Below are positions 1 through 9,793 of a stretch of 64,000 nt of DNA, in pieces. Source of the DNA: Neostapfia colusana (lineage: Eukaryota > Streptophyta > Magnoliopsida > Poales > Poaceae). The notes beneath the pieces were generated by a model. The model had not been told where the DNA came from and ran no database searches. It saw nothing but the letters and a program-made list of their open reading frames with translations. Location: NCBI GenBank assembly GCA_030760725.1, contig JASWHV010000019.1:31561944-31625943 (forward strand). The letters are read 5' to 3'. Every line of letters begins with the position of its first letter. The stretch's first letter is position 1. A program made the position numbers and the translations under genes.

Positions 1-1836
1 ATTAGAACCTGAATGGGACAGTACCCCTGCAGATTTGAAAATCACCTCTTTTTGTCTAGGAGCTGTTTGAATCAAACCGCTTCCTAATGACTTTACAACT
101 TTAGGTGGGTGTGCCTTAGCATGAGCATGAGAATTAAAACCTGAACCAGTTTTATCATTACAAGACTTGGAAGAATTCAGCAGCAAGTTTAGGTTCTTAT
201 TTGCATTAGAAAACTGATCTAGTGTCCTATGCATGTCATCAAGTTTATTGGACAGATCAAAGCAGTTTTCACATGAAGTTTTTCCTTTTAGTTTGCAATT
301 TGAACAATATTAAACTTCATGCACACGTAAAGCATTGTTCAAAATAGAAATCTCATTCATAGCATCATTTAGTTTCTTATTCAGATCATCACATGAAGAA
401 CAATGCAAATCAATTGTAGAACAACAAGCATCTTTCATATTTTTATCATTAAGTGCAGCAAGCTCTTTGTTCTTTTCAATTTCAAGTTCAAGTTTATCAA
501 GTGTAGATGTGTGTGCACTTCTTAAAGAGGATAATTGTTCATAAATCAAATCACATGAGGAACAAGAATCATCACTAGGAATCAAAGTTTTTAAACGATT
601 AATTTCAGATTCTAGTGATTCAATTTTAACAGCATTGTTCCTAAGTTTTTTATCCTTTTTCTTTAATATAACAGTGGCACGAGAAATAGCATCACACATT
701 TCTTCGCAAGTGGGAGATACCTCTTCATTGTTGCTGTTGTGTTCTGCCTCCTCGGAGCTTGAACTTGACTTGCTCGCCATGCAGCACATATTTGCCATAG
801 CTTCTTCATCTTCATCACTACCGGTGTCCACATCACTTGAGCCGAAATCTTGAAGTGCAGAGATCATACTATGCACTATGTTGTGCATTGATAAATCTTT
901 CTTCTTCTTATTCTTTGCAAACGATTTCTTCGGCCTTGTTTGATTTTCTTCACGTGACATCGGACCTGAAAGATTAGGGCACTCCGTACGAAAATGTCCT
1001 GTCTTACCACATTCAAAACATCGTTGAGGTCCGGAGCTTTCTCTCCTTCTAGTTCTCACATTTTGCAATGCTTTTGAGAACCGAGTAGAGATGAGTGCAA
1101 GCTCCTTCTCTAGAAACTCTTCAATCTGTTAAAGGGTTAGAGAGGACAGCAAAGAGAGTGCACCACTAGATGATGATTGACTAGAACTATACATGTCACG
1201 TTGCGAAACAAATGCAATAGACTTGTTGGGGTTTTTACGTGAGATGATGTCAATTTCATGAGTTTTCAATTTAGAATAAAGCACGTCTAAAGTAAGAGAA
1301 CTCATGACAGTAGATTCACGAATAGATGTAACTTTCATCTCCCAAATTGACATATCTAATGCTCCTAACAATTGTCTAGCATTTTCAGCATCTGAAAAGT
1401 TAACATTGACACTACGCAAGTTGCTGAGAATTTTATTAAAGCGAGCAAAAAGGTCGTCAATTGACTCACCGGGTTGCATCTCAAAACGCATGTATTCTTT
1501 CTTGAACATATCTTGCCTTACATCCTTGATCGTATTGGATCCTTCACGGTAGTCACAAAGAGCTTTCCAAACATCATATACAGATCGGAGGTGTGCAACA
1601 CGGTCGAAGTCGCTTTGAGTCAATCCTTGGATGATCAAGTTGTGAGCCTTGTTGTTGTTGTCAACATCTCTCAAGTTCGCAGCCGTAACTTGATCGTTGG
1701 GTGGTACATCGAAGTTCCGGTAGACCTTTTCCCATATGGTGAAGCCTTGCGCCTGTATGTAGGCCTCCATTTGCGCCTTCCAAACCTGAAAATCGATGCC
1801 ATTGAACACACAAGGTTTTGCGGAGTACTTCTCCAT
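1..1836 (-). pseudogene. Cop1 gag, broken by two in-frame stops
   Basis: The frame starts at ATG 1836 (MEKYSAKPCVFNG...) and gives a copia gag of the DUF4219/UBN2 type, including FQVWKAQMEAYIQAQGF and later KEYMRFEMQPGESIDDLFAR. An in-frame TAA at 1129-1131 cuts it. The same frame continues through QIEEFLEKELALISTRF to a CCHC knuckle (CFECGKTGHFRTEC, near 1018-977). Then comes a long Lys/Glu/Leu-rich predicted coiled coil with repeated Cys pairs (SCSSC, HCSSC, CSNC, CENC). A second TAA sits at 310-312, and the frame stays open from there to position 1. No protease motif is reached. The normal role is the nucleocapsid of the cytoplasmic virus-like particle. Two stops with no frame change suggest a fairly recent loss. 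Confidence 0.85.
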
Positions 1837-1882
1837 GATGGTTAGTCAAAACACGTGCAAATCACAAAGATTAGAGCACCTT

Positions 1883-1895
1883 GGCTCTGATACCA
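1883..1895 (-). promoter_or_regulatory. Cop1 primer binding site
   Basis: On the minus strand this reads TGGTATCAGAGCC, complementary to the 3' end of initiator tRNA-Met, the usual primer for plant copia reverse transcription. It lies two bases inside the LTR edge at 1898 and fixes the element's orientation. Confidence 0.9.
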
Positions 1896-2427
1896 ATTGT
1901 AGGATCGAAGAGCACGTGAAAAGCTACCAGAGGGGGCAAATGGTAGATTAAAACTTTTCGCAGCGGAAACAACAAAAACCCCTCAGCAAAAAATCAATCG
2001 GTTAAAGAAACCATGTGTGCAAGTGTTTTCAAACATGTTCAACCGTGAAAAATCAAGTAGAGAGAATCAAGTCACGGATCTAATGCAACAAGAATCACTT
2101 GAAAACACGAAGTAAAACTTGAGATACGATCAAAACATTAAACGAAGATCAATCTGTTCTACCCGATATAAAACAGATCTGCAACGCTGCAAAGAAACTA
2201 GTGTATCTCAAAACTACAGATCCGAAGCTCGTGAAAAATTCACAGATGATAGATAATTGAGTTGTGAAGACAACCAAAAAAGAATCACGTCAATCGGATC
2301 TGTAAAACTCGAGTTATGAACGAAACACGGAAGCAACGTCGGTCTATCCAGAAACTCGGCGAGAAAGACTTGACGAAAAACAAGTCGGACGAACAAGGCA
2401 CAAAAGCTACTCGAAACTATGAACTTT

Positions 2428-2433
2428 ATTCAA
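2428..2433 (-). terminator. AATAAA polyadenylation signal in Cop1 LTR
   Basis: The minus strand reads TTGAATAAAGTTC about 60 nt downstream of the TATA box. This implies a short R region. Confidence 0.6.
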
Positions 2434-2493
2434 TAGAAACACAAGAGGAACAGCCCAAAGTTCTCTACCCACGAGAGCTCTGGCCTCCCTTGC

Positions 2494-2500
2494 TTTTATA
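2494..2500 (-). promoter_or_regulatory. TATA box of Cop1 LTR
   Basis: The minus strand reads GGCTATAAAAGCAAGGG, a canonical TATA box. It is about 990 bp from the LTR's outer end and 60 nt ahead of a polyadenylation hexamer, the usual U3/R layout of plant copia LTRs. Confidence 0.7.
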
Positions 2501-3308
2501 GCCAGCCCTCAGGCTAAACAATCCAATCTAGGACTCCTACTCCTAATTGGACTCGTATCCTAACTTACCATAACTGCTCAGGACTCTCCTATTCGCAGAT
2601 AGAAGCAATCGTGAGACTTCCAAACACCTTAGGAACGTCCTAAACTTTCCTAAAACAACTCAACTTCGTGCCTAGCACGAAATCCTATCATAACCAACTC
2701 AAATCTTCCATATTTGAGCCATAACCGACTCAGCCTCAGCCTGAGTACGCAATCCAGCCGGTTGGACCTTTCCGACCAATTCTTTACGTCCACTTCTCTT
2801 CATCACGCCTTGGAACAATGTTGCCACGTCCATGCACTCCTTGCACACGTGCAAACACCTTCCAACGACGTACACGCAACCTTCATATGCACTGCCCTTG
2901 ATCCAAACATACTGCGGGACCTCCCGATCAACTCAACCACAGCTCCTCCCGAACTTGGTTGTTGGAACCTCATCTCCTCCCTGAGACTAGTCCAAGGATC
3001 CCGTCACCAGCCATGTCTTGAACTCAAGCAACACCTGCACATGAATAAACAACCAATTCTTCCGAGCACAAGTCCTCGACTTGACTCACGTTAGTTCGAA
3101 AACCACAACACCTTACATGAGCACGTCACATAAGCATGTTGCAAACCATATCAAATGATAACAGCCATAACCACCAAAACACACCAAAAACTTAGCAAAT
3201 TAATACTAAGCAAACCTTCCCATAAAGCAAGTTTGAAACATTGCGAGTTAAAAGCAAAAACAAGACGCTGCAGTTCTACGAGTTGAACTTCACGGGAGCT
3301 CCCTAAAA

Positions 3309-3420
3309 ACAAGCTCCGGACCTCACAGAAGCTCTCCGGACCTTGCAGGAGCTCTCCGGACCTTGCGTCGGACCTTGCCAACACTTGGCGGACCTAACAA
3401 AGAACTTGTCGGACCTTGCC
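3309..3420 (-). repeat. Degenerate CCGGACCTTGC tandem repeats in Cop1 U3
   Basis: About six degenerate units of CTCCGGACCTTGC / TCGGACCTTGCC with spacers of variable length lie in the outer 180 bp of the LTR. Repeats at the U3 edge often act as transcriptional enhancers; that role is inference here. Confidence 0.65.
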
Positions 3421-3486
3421 ACAGAAGAATGTTTTGGCAATATTCAAAACTTTGAATGTTAATGCTAACTTTTATCCTAATTGCCA

Positions 3487-4727
3487 ATGTATTCAGCACA
3501 CATAGGTCTCACACGAAGATGTATCATGACCTCAAGAGAAGATATTGATGGTATGGCATGAAGCGAGATGTCGCGGAACATGTTGCCCTATGTGACACAT
3601 GTCAGTTGGTGAAAGCAGAACATCAACGACCCGCGGGACTATTGCAACCACTCAAAGTGCCTGAATGGAAATGGGAAGAAATAGGTATGGACTTCATAGT
3701 GGGACTACCTAGGACCCAATCTGGATATGATTCGATATGGGTCATCATCGACAGGCTAACTAAGGTAGCTAATTTCATCCCCGTGAAAGAAAGCTACAGC
3801 GGATCCAAATTAGCGGAATTGTACATGTCAAGGATCGTGTGTTTTCATGGAGTGCCAAAGAAGATAGTGTCAGATCGAGGGACACAGTTCACCTCAAGGT
3901 TCTGGCAGAAGTTACATGAAACCATGGGAACTCATCTGAATTTTAGTTCTGCCTATCATCCCCAGACTGACGGGCAGACAGAAAGAACCAATCAAATCTT
4001 TGAGGATATGCTGAGAGCTTGTGCGCTCAAGAACAACAGGAGTTGGGATAAGAACTTACCGTATGCGGAGTTCTCCTACAACAACAGCTATCAGGATAGT
4101 ATGAAGATGTCACCATTTGAGGCATTGTATGGGAGGAACTGCAGAACTCCACTATTTTGGAACCAAACAGGGGAAAGTAAAGTGTTTGAGCCCGAGGTAC
4201 TACAAGAAGCCGAGGCGAAAGTGACGGAAATTCGCAACAACTTGAGGATAGCCCAGACCCGACAAAAGAGTTATGCCGATGTACGGAGAAGAGAGCTTAT
4301 TTTCAACGTGGGAGACTATGTCTATCTCAAGGTGTTCCCTATCCGAGGACTTCGTCGGTTCAAGGTGAAAGGGAAATTGTCACTGCGATACATCGGACCC
4401 TTCCAGATTCTGGAGAGGAAAGGCGAAGTGGCATATCAACTAGAACTACCGGCTCGCCTATCAGATGTGCACGATGTATTCCATGTGTCACAACTCAAGA
4501 AGTGTTTAAGGACGCCCGAAGAAATGTTACCCATGAATGAGGTGGACGCACGAGAGGATCTTTCTTATGCCGAGCAACCGGTCAAGATTTTGGAGACAAT
4601 GGAACACCTCACAAGAAATAAAAGAATATGAATGTGCAAGGTGCAGTGGAAGCATCACTCGGAAGCAGAAGCCATATGGGAGCGAGAAGACGAGCTTAAG
4701 GCACAGTTTCCAGATTTGTTTTCCTAG
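3487..4727 (+). pseudogene. GypA integrase (C-terminal part of pol)
   Basis: Translation begins in the H2C2 zinc-binding region, with a small indel near 3515, and runs through CDTCQLVKAEHQRPAG, WVIIDRLTKVANF, SDRGTQFTSRFW and HPQTDGQTERTNQ. These are the D, D and E blocks of the catalytic core. Next come a GPY/F module (KGKLSLRYIGPFQILERKG) and a chromodomain-like tail (EQPVKILETMEHL ... WKHHSEAEAIWEREDEL). The normal role is insertion of cDNA into chromatin, with the tail guiding site choice. Lesions: TGA at 3546-3548 where a Trp is expected (YWWYG), and TGA at 4629-4631 where family members have Arg. The original stop is TAG at 4725-4727. No N-terminal pol is present. Confidence 0.9.
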
Positions 4728-4758
4728 AATAACCAATCTCGAGGACGAGATTTCTTTT

Positions 4759-4768
4759 AAGGGGGGTA
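4759..4768 (+). promoter_or_regulatory. GypA polypurine tract
   Basis: AAGGGGGGTAGA lies directly ahead of the LTR start TGTAACAACC at 4773. It is the plus-strand primer site used in reverse transcription. Confidence 0.85.
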
Positions 4769-4878
4769 GAGCTGTAACAACCCAAAACCTGCTAAAGAGG
4801 GGAATTTAAAAATTTTTGGACGTATTGCATGTGGTGTAGCAATTCAAATTCAAACTGGAATTTAAATTTGAATCAAAA

Positions 4879-4918
4879 CTGAAAGAGAAAAAGGAAAAAG
4901 AAAAAGAAAAAGAAAAAA
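4879..4918 (+). repeat. A/G-rich simple repeat (GAAAAA)n
   Basis: Imperfect units of GAAAAA/GGAAAA near the LTR start. A matching tract is at 34459-34490 in the GypA2 LTR, so it belongs to the family. Confidence 0.8.
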
Positions 4919-5418
4919 ACCGGCCAGTGGGCCGAAACCCACCCAGACGGCCCAAAACCAGCGCGCGCCCCCCTCCCTCTCTCCCTCTCTCTGACACGCG
5001 GGGCCCGCGTGTCATCCCCCTCCTCCCGCGCGCCCCCAACCGCTCCGGCTCTCTCGCGCCTGATCACAACCGCCGCTTCCGGAACCCGTGCTCCCAGCCC
5101 CGATTCTCGGTCCCGGGCACCCCAGCGTGATCTCAACCGACCCCGCCGCCCTCCCTCGCCATTTAAACGCCGAAAATCCGCCCCTTCCTCCCCGATCGGC
5201 CACACCCGACGCAAGGTGAGAACCGCCGCCTCTGCTGCCCTTCTTCCAGCTCCCTCTTCCATTTTTTTCCCACGCTAACGTGCTTGCAGTGCTTGACCGC
5301 CTCTAGAGAAGCTCATCGCCGAAGAAAATCCGAGGAGCAACGACCCCATTGCTCCCCCACCTAAGCTCACCTTCGGTCGCCGCTCCTCGCTGCCGTTAAG
5401 CCCTCCCGACCCCTTCGG

Positions 5419-8037
5419 ATGCAAGAAAACTGCACTGGTGAGCTCTCCTTCCTCCCCTCTGCCGTTTGCTACCAAAAAGGGCGGATGTTAGCGTCTGTAG
5501 ATGAAGATCCGCAGCCTCGCCGGTGAGATCGCACCGCTGCCGCCGTGCGCCGCCGCGCGCGCGGGTGAATTCTGGCCAGGAGCGATGTGGCCTCTTGTAG
5601 GTCGTCTATTTTAAATCGCACGGCAGAAATTAAATCGGCGCATACCCCTTCGGCGATCTAATCTGAGCCGTCTATTTTAAATCCAACGGCCCACGTCAGC
5701 AACGCATTTTAAAGGCCAGGATTCTTACACGCTACCCCCTGGTGATCTCGGAAAACACGAGCTAGCCCCGGAAACTTCTGATCTAGCCCATGGACCTTCA
5801 GAAATTCATGTAAATTCATTTAAAAATCAGTTTTAGCCCCTGGACTTAATAAGAATTAAGAAGACCTCCCTGTTTTGCACACAGTAGGGTGGATTTGCAC
5901 ATCAGCCCCTGAGGGTTATTAAATTTCAGGAAATTGAGTATGTGAATAGGATTTAAAATTCAAACATAGGTATATGATCAGTTTAATTATTCTAACCCTG
6001 TGAAAAATTGGTAGAAACAATCTAACATCTGAGTTTAGAGGGGAGATAAACTTTTAAACCCAATAAGATTACTCTTTTGTAATTTATATCTGAAATATGC
6101 TCTTTAGGCATAAAATAAGTTTAAATTGTGGGAAAGTGAATCTAAATAACCAAAAGGGATAGAAAAAATTTATGAAGGTTCTGTTTGGGAAATTGGAACA
6201 GAAGAAATTTTTGTAGGAATTTAGGTTGCTGTTTTATTGGTAGAAATTCAATTCTAGACTAGAAAGTAATTCTGAAAATGGATAAAATAAATATAATTTG
6301 ATCCCCATCAGAGAGGAAGTTCAAAGATATTACCTATTCTGTTTAGGTGATAGGTCTTACTATTTTAATATTAAAGTTCACTTTTAGGCATAGAAAATAA
6401 ATCTGAAAATATAGGAAAATAGGTATGCATAACTAGAAAATGATAAATGAGGTCTCCAAATCCAAAAACTTTAGTTTAGGATTTTGTAGAAGATCTGAAA
6501 ACCTATTTGAAGTAGGAAATTATCTTTCATACAAACTTGTGGCTAAAAAGTGTATTAATTAAATATAGAGAATTTGTTCAAATTGGAAACTCATATATAG
6601 TGTACAAATGGAAATCTGAATACAAAAGTTAGAAATAATATATAAATATTTAAAAGTGTATGTGGGCCTAAAATTAACACATCTAGGGTAACCACAACAC
6701 TTGGAAATGTGAATGACTTTCATATGTATGTATGTGTGGTTTGCATGAGTGAAAGTGTGGACTATGGCTTATGGATTGTTGTTTTCTTTTGCTATTTGTA
6801 TTGGCATGAGTAGAACCAGCCCCAGAGCAGGTTCTCACCTTTCAAGACCAAGATTTTCCATTCCCAGAGCAGTAGGAAGAAGGCAAGTGTCCTTGACCAC
6901 TTTGATCCTATACTAGGATGTGTAGTTAGAATTAATTTGCATTGTCAATTTGGAATATGATACCCAAGCTAGGAAGTTTTACTAGATTTTCATTATCTTA
7001 TTTCCTTGTAGCCTGGGTTGGGGTTTATTTTATTATGTCATTTATTTATATGCTTATGCTTAGCCATGCTTAGAATGGGATAATTGAGATATGAGATCAT
7101 CAACTTACTTACCTTACTCTTGAATGAGATATTATGAGTTATGTAGAGGTAGGGATCGAGGCAAGTTGGATGATTTGGTTGGTGTTGTGTGCACGAGACT
7201 CGGGTTTGTGTTTAGTATTTGCCTGGATCCTAAGGACCGGTTCATGGAACATGTAACCTGGCTTTACCGTGCCAACCACATGCTGAGATGGGGTAGCTTG
7301 GCCAATTAATTAGGTGTATCCCCGGCGTAGTATGGGTGTTTTGGATGGTGCGGAGAATAGGTGTCAGCTGGACTATCATATGAACCGCAAGGCTCAAGAG
7401 GGGGCCACTGCAGCGGGGTTGGAGCCTCTTGTATGCTGTTAGGGGTGAAACCTCAGTGAGCCCATGCTCGTCGGGAATACCTTTGTAAAGGCCTCGTAGT
7501 GATCTCCTGGCTACACACCTGGGAAGTGTCGACGTGGTTCCCGGCCACTGGCACAATGGAGGTTCTTTTAATCCACCCAGCATCGGGGGATGAAATCACT
7601 ACATGTAGGTACAGTGGTGCAAACTCTGCAGAGTCAAAACTGTCATGACAGCCATGCTCACGGTCAAGAGCGGCTTGGACTTATTCATGATTAGAGGATG
7701 GCGGACTGGGAAGTTGAGGATGTTAAGCGGGAAGCTTAACATCGGAGATGAGACTATGTTAACTTGATATTGATGATGGGTTGAGGGATTGGGACCATTT
7801 CACCTATGTAGTAATGTAGGTGCTTAATAAGCTAAGGTGATAGGTATTAATTGCGTAGTGCTTTAACCATGAGTTCAACCTCTCCTTGCTCTAGCCATGC
7901 ATGACATAACTTTCCCACACTTGCTGAGTACCAACGGTACTCAACCTTGCTTTTCTGTTGGTTTAAATTGCTGCTCAGGCCAAGGGGATCATGTGGTGTT
8001 CAATGACCAAGACTTCGGACCCGAAGAAGGATTCTAG
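5419..8037 (+). pseudogene. LTR-embedded three-exon acidic micro-gene, GypA copy (one stop)
   Basis: Proposed exons are 5419-5437 (ATG, six codons plus 1 nt), 6814-6882 (2+66+1 nt) and 7979-8037 (2 nt, 18 codons, TAG). Intron 1 starts GTGAGC and ends GAGTAG. Intron 2 starts with the non-canonical but consensus-matching GC donor AAG|GCAAGT and ends CTGCTCAG. Joining the exons keeps one frame. Exon 2 reads EPAPEQVLTFQDQDFPFPEQ, then TAG at 6873-6875 where GypA2 has CAG. Exon 3 reads QGDHVVFNDQDFGPEEGF. The product would be short and very acidic, with no known domain. The same exon lengths and phases recur in GypA2, and similar ones in GypD1, GypD2 and GypF. Function is unknown; transcription and splicing are predicted only. 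Confidence 0.55.
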
Positions 8038-8185
8038 GTTCATGGAGTCCCCCGGGCAACACCTGTGATGGAGCCCACAAGATTTATATTCCGCTGCTAT
8101 TTTATTCACACGTTATGAACATATTATCGTCCATTGAGACATTATGCTATGTAAGACTCATTTTACATTCGAACACATGGCTTGT

Positions 8186-8191
8186 AATAAA
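8186..8191 (+). terminator. AATAAA in GypA LTR
   Basis: This hexamer lies 149 nt after the stop of the embedded ORF and about 100 bp before the LTR end, a plausible polyadenylation signal. GypA2 has the variant AATAAT at the matching place. Confidence 0.5.
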
Positions 8192-8287
8192 TGATGTGTC
8201 ACTATTTGTCACCACATGTATGAGAGAATGATCCTGGCATACATGTGATATTCACTCGGTTGTTCTTCGGAGAAATCGGGTGTGACA

Positions 8288-9774
8288 GCTCCGGAGAGTC
8301 AAGGGTGGATTAACAAGGACACCAACTGATTGTATACGACTACCCTGCAAAACAGGCAAGCTCCGGTTTGCATTTAACAGCTATTAAGTTTTTATTTTTG
8401 TATTCACCTTTGGTTAAGATTTGAAACTGTGCATTAGGTCTAGTGTTTGATACTCCTCTTGCATAGCCAAATGACCCATGGAGTATTGGGTAGGTGTCTT
8501 TCACTGTGTATAACTGCCATGCTTAAGTACGGTTCGGCAGAAGTCGAGTGGTGAGGTGCTACTCGCATGTTCAGGAACAACAGGGGCATACGGGATTGGT
8601 TCAAAAATGAATTAGCAAGTTAAAATTCAGACCGGAAAGTTGTAGGGGCAGCAGGACATAGGGGTCTGGGTGCTGTAGACCTGTCCGTGTCGGTCAAGGA
8701 CCGATCCGTATGCGGCCCTGTTGAACAAGTTTGAGTTGTGTACCGGACTCATGCTGGCTATATGGGACCCAGTAAACCGATGTACCTCGGGAAGCTGTCG
8801 TTGGGACTTTTTGGGTCGCCTCAGGTGGACGGCCGGTGTGCAGTATGTGGGGAACATTCTCATGACATCTCACGTCAGCAGGTGCATCATGAGAGTGGCT
8901 ACTCTACGGGGCAACTTGATCGATTCAAAGGGGGTGAAATGGGGGAAAGGCTGCCATGTACGACGTCAGCGATGGTTGTTGTAGGCAACGTCAAGTATGG
9001 GCGTACGTATCGTGTAGTCCGGGTGTTATTGATTTGAATCACCGTCGCTCGCAGAATGCACCGAGCATACTTGTTCTCACAGTCGTGACGTAGTAAGAAC
9101 TTGCATGAGAAAGGAACTAATCACGTTGGTTTGAAGTTTTATACTAGCGTTGTAATGGATCTTGATGAATAGGCTAGTGCAAACTGATTCTTTTATGCCA
9201 TGAGCAATTTACATCGGGGAAAAGCGTTTCTTGTTTGATTGTGGACTCCCGATGTGGCGTGCCCAAGGTTACTTAAAATGCTGCAAGTAATATTTGAAAG
9301 TAAGGAATCACTTCTAGGCGAGTTTAACTATGCTTATGCCATCCTATTTTAGGTTCATAGCCTCACATAGAGTTTCATGTTTAGGGTGACGATTAAGTCT
9401 TGCTGAGCGTTATGCTCACGGATGCTATCCGAGTTGTTTTGCAGGTATTTGACTTCATGCTTAAAAGAAGGGATGCGTATGAGACTCGGGAACCTCCGAG
9501 CGTTTACTCAAAGCGCATCCTCGCCGCTGCAGATTGTTCTTCGTGTTGCTAGTAAGAGACAGTCCATGGGCTGGACTGTTTTCTTTGTTGCTAAGATAGA
9601 GATGAATCGTGAGAGAGATAGTCTTCCGCTGTAGCTTACTCTGATATAACTATTTGTAAAATATTCTTGTACGCTTCCGCAAACTATTTATGTAATATGA
9701 TGTGTTTTCATCGACCCGTGTGCTGTTGGGTGCCGCATATCATGGCACCACCCGACAAGGTCCTGTCCCTCACA
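8288..9774 (+). repeat. GypB 5' LTR, 3' portion
   Basis: Begins immediately after the GypA LTR with GCTCCGGAGAGTCAAGGG and ends CCCTCACA beside the primer site. It matches 24713-26184 closely and GypB2 53670-55150 in reverse. It holds no gene, but it carries the AG|GCAAGC donor-like and TTTTGCAG|GT acceptor-like sites that in other families border the LTR micro-gene's second intron. Confidence 0.9.
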
Positions 9775-9777
9775 GCG

Positions 9778-9793
9778 TGGTATCAGAGCTGCG
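9778..9793 (+). promoter_or_regulatory. GypB primer binding site
   Basis: TGGTATCAGAGCTGCG, three bases after the LTR end, is complementary to a tRNA 3' end (Met type, with a diverged tail). GypB2 has the same site. Confidence 0.85.

Larger units (their letters stand above)
1..3486 (-). mobile_element. Cop1: Ty1/copia retrotransposon, SIRE/Maximus-like, 5' part only
   Basis: A minus-strand copia element enters from the left edge. Reading right to left it has a long LTR (3486-1898), a tRNA-Met type primer site, a 46-nt gap and then gag. A copia-type gag with a CCHC knuckle followed by a long coiled coil, together with an LTR of about 1.6 kb, fits the SIRE/Maximus (Opie/Ji-like) lineage. That lineage call is inference, because RT and integrase lie off-window. 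The LTR ends TG...CA on the plus strand (1898 and 3486). It is inserted in the integrase gene of a gypsy element that continues at 3487. The five bases at 3487-3491 (ATGTA) should recur at the element's other end, outside the window. Confidence 0.85.
1898..3486 (-). repeat. Cop1 5' LTR (1589 bp)
   Basis: On the plus strand the left end TGTAGGATCG abuts the primer site, and the right end ...TTGCCA abuts gypsy integrase sequence. The right end is inferred from where gypsy homology begins at 3487, so it could be off by a few bases. Inside are a TATA box, a nearby AATAAA and a cluster of CCGGACCTTGC repeats close to the outer end. No host coding sequence is seen. Confidence 0.8.
3487..8287 (+). 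mobile_element. GypA: Ty3/gypsy chromovirus, 3' half
   Basis: This is the 3' end of a plus-strand Ty3/gypsy element: the integrase C-terminal half with a chromodomain-like tail, a polypurine tract and a complete 3.5-kb LTR. The 5' part is cut off by the Cop1 insertion and lies left of the window. The long LTR and chromodomain fit the Tekay/Del clade. GypA is itself inserted into the 5' LTR of GypB. The five bases after its end (8288-8292, GCTCC) are the expected right-hand target duplication. Confidence 0.85.
4773..8287 (+). repeat. GypA 3' LTR (3515 bp)
   Basis: Starts TGTAACAACCCAAAACC and ends CGGGTGTGACA. The same LTR occurs at 34354-37763, including the A-rich tract, the GC-rich block and the AT-rich middle. 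The GC-rich block (about 4920-5580) looks like a plant 5' UTR: CT-rich, with a CTGACACGCGGGGCCC box and two GTGAG donors. An AATAAA at 8186-8191 follows the embedded three-exon ORF. Apart from that ORF, the AT-rich part 5600-8287 holds no gene that I can see. Confidence 0.9.

Noticed and set aside
2714..3094. 126-codon plus-strand frame
   Set aside because: Lies antisense within the Cop1 LTR, with no motif.
4873..5278. Open frames near 130 codons in the GypA LTR
   Set aside because: Low-complexity CT/GC-rich 5'-UTR-like sequence with frames open on both strands; not shared with the GypA2 LTR.
9778..9793. tRNA gene fragments at TGGTATCAGAGC sites
   Set aside because: These are primer binding sites next to LTR ends; no cloverleaf can be drawn around them.
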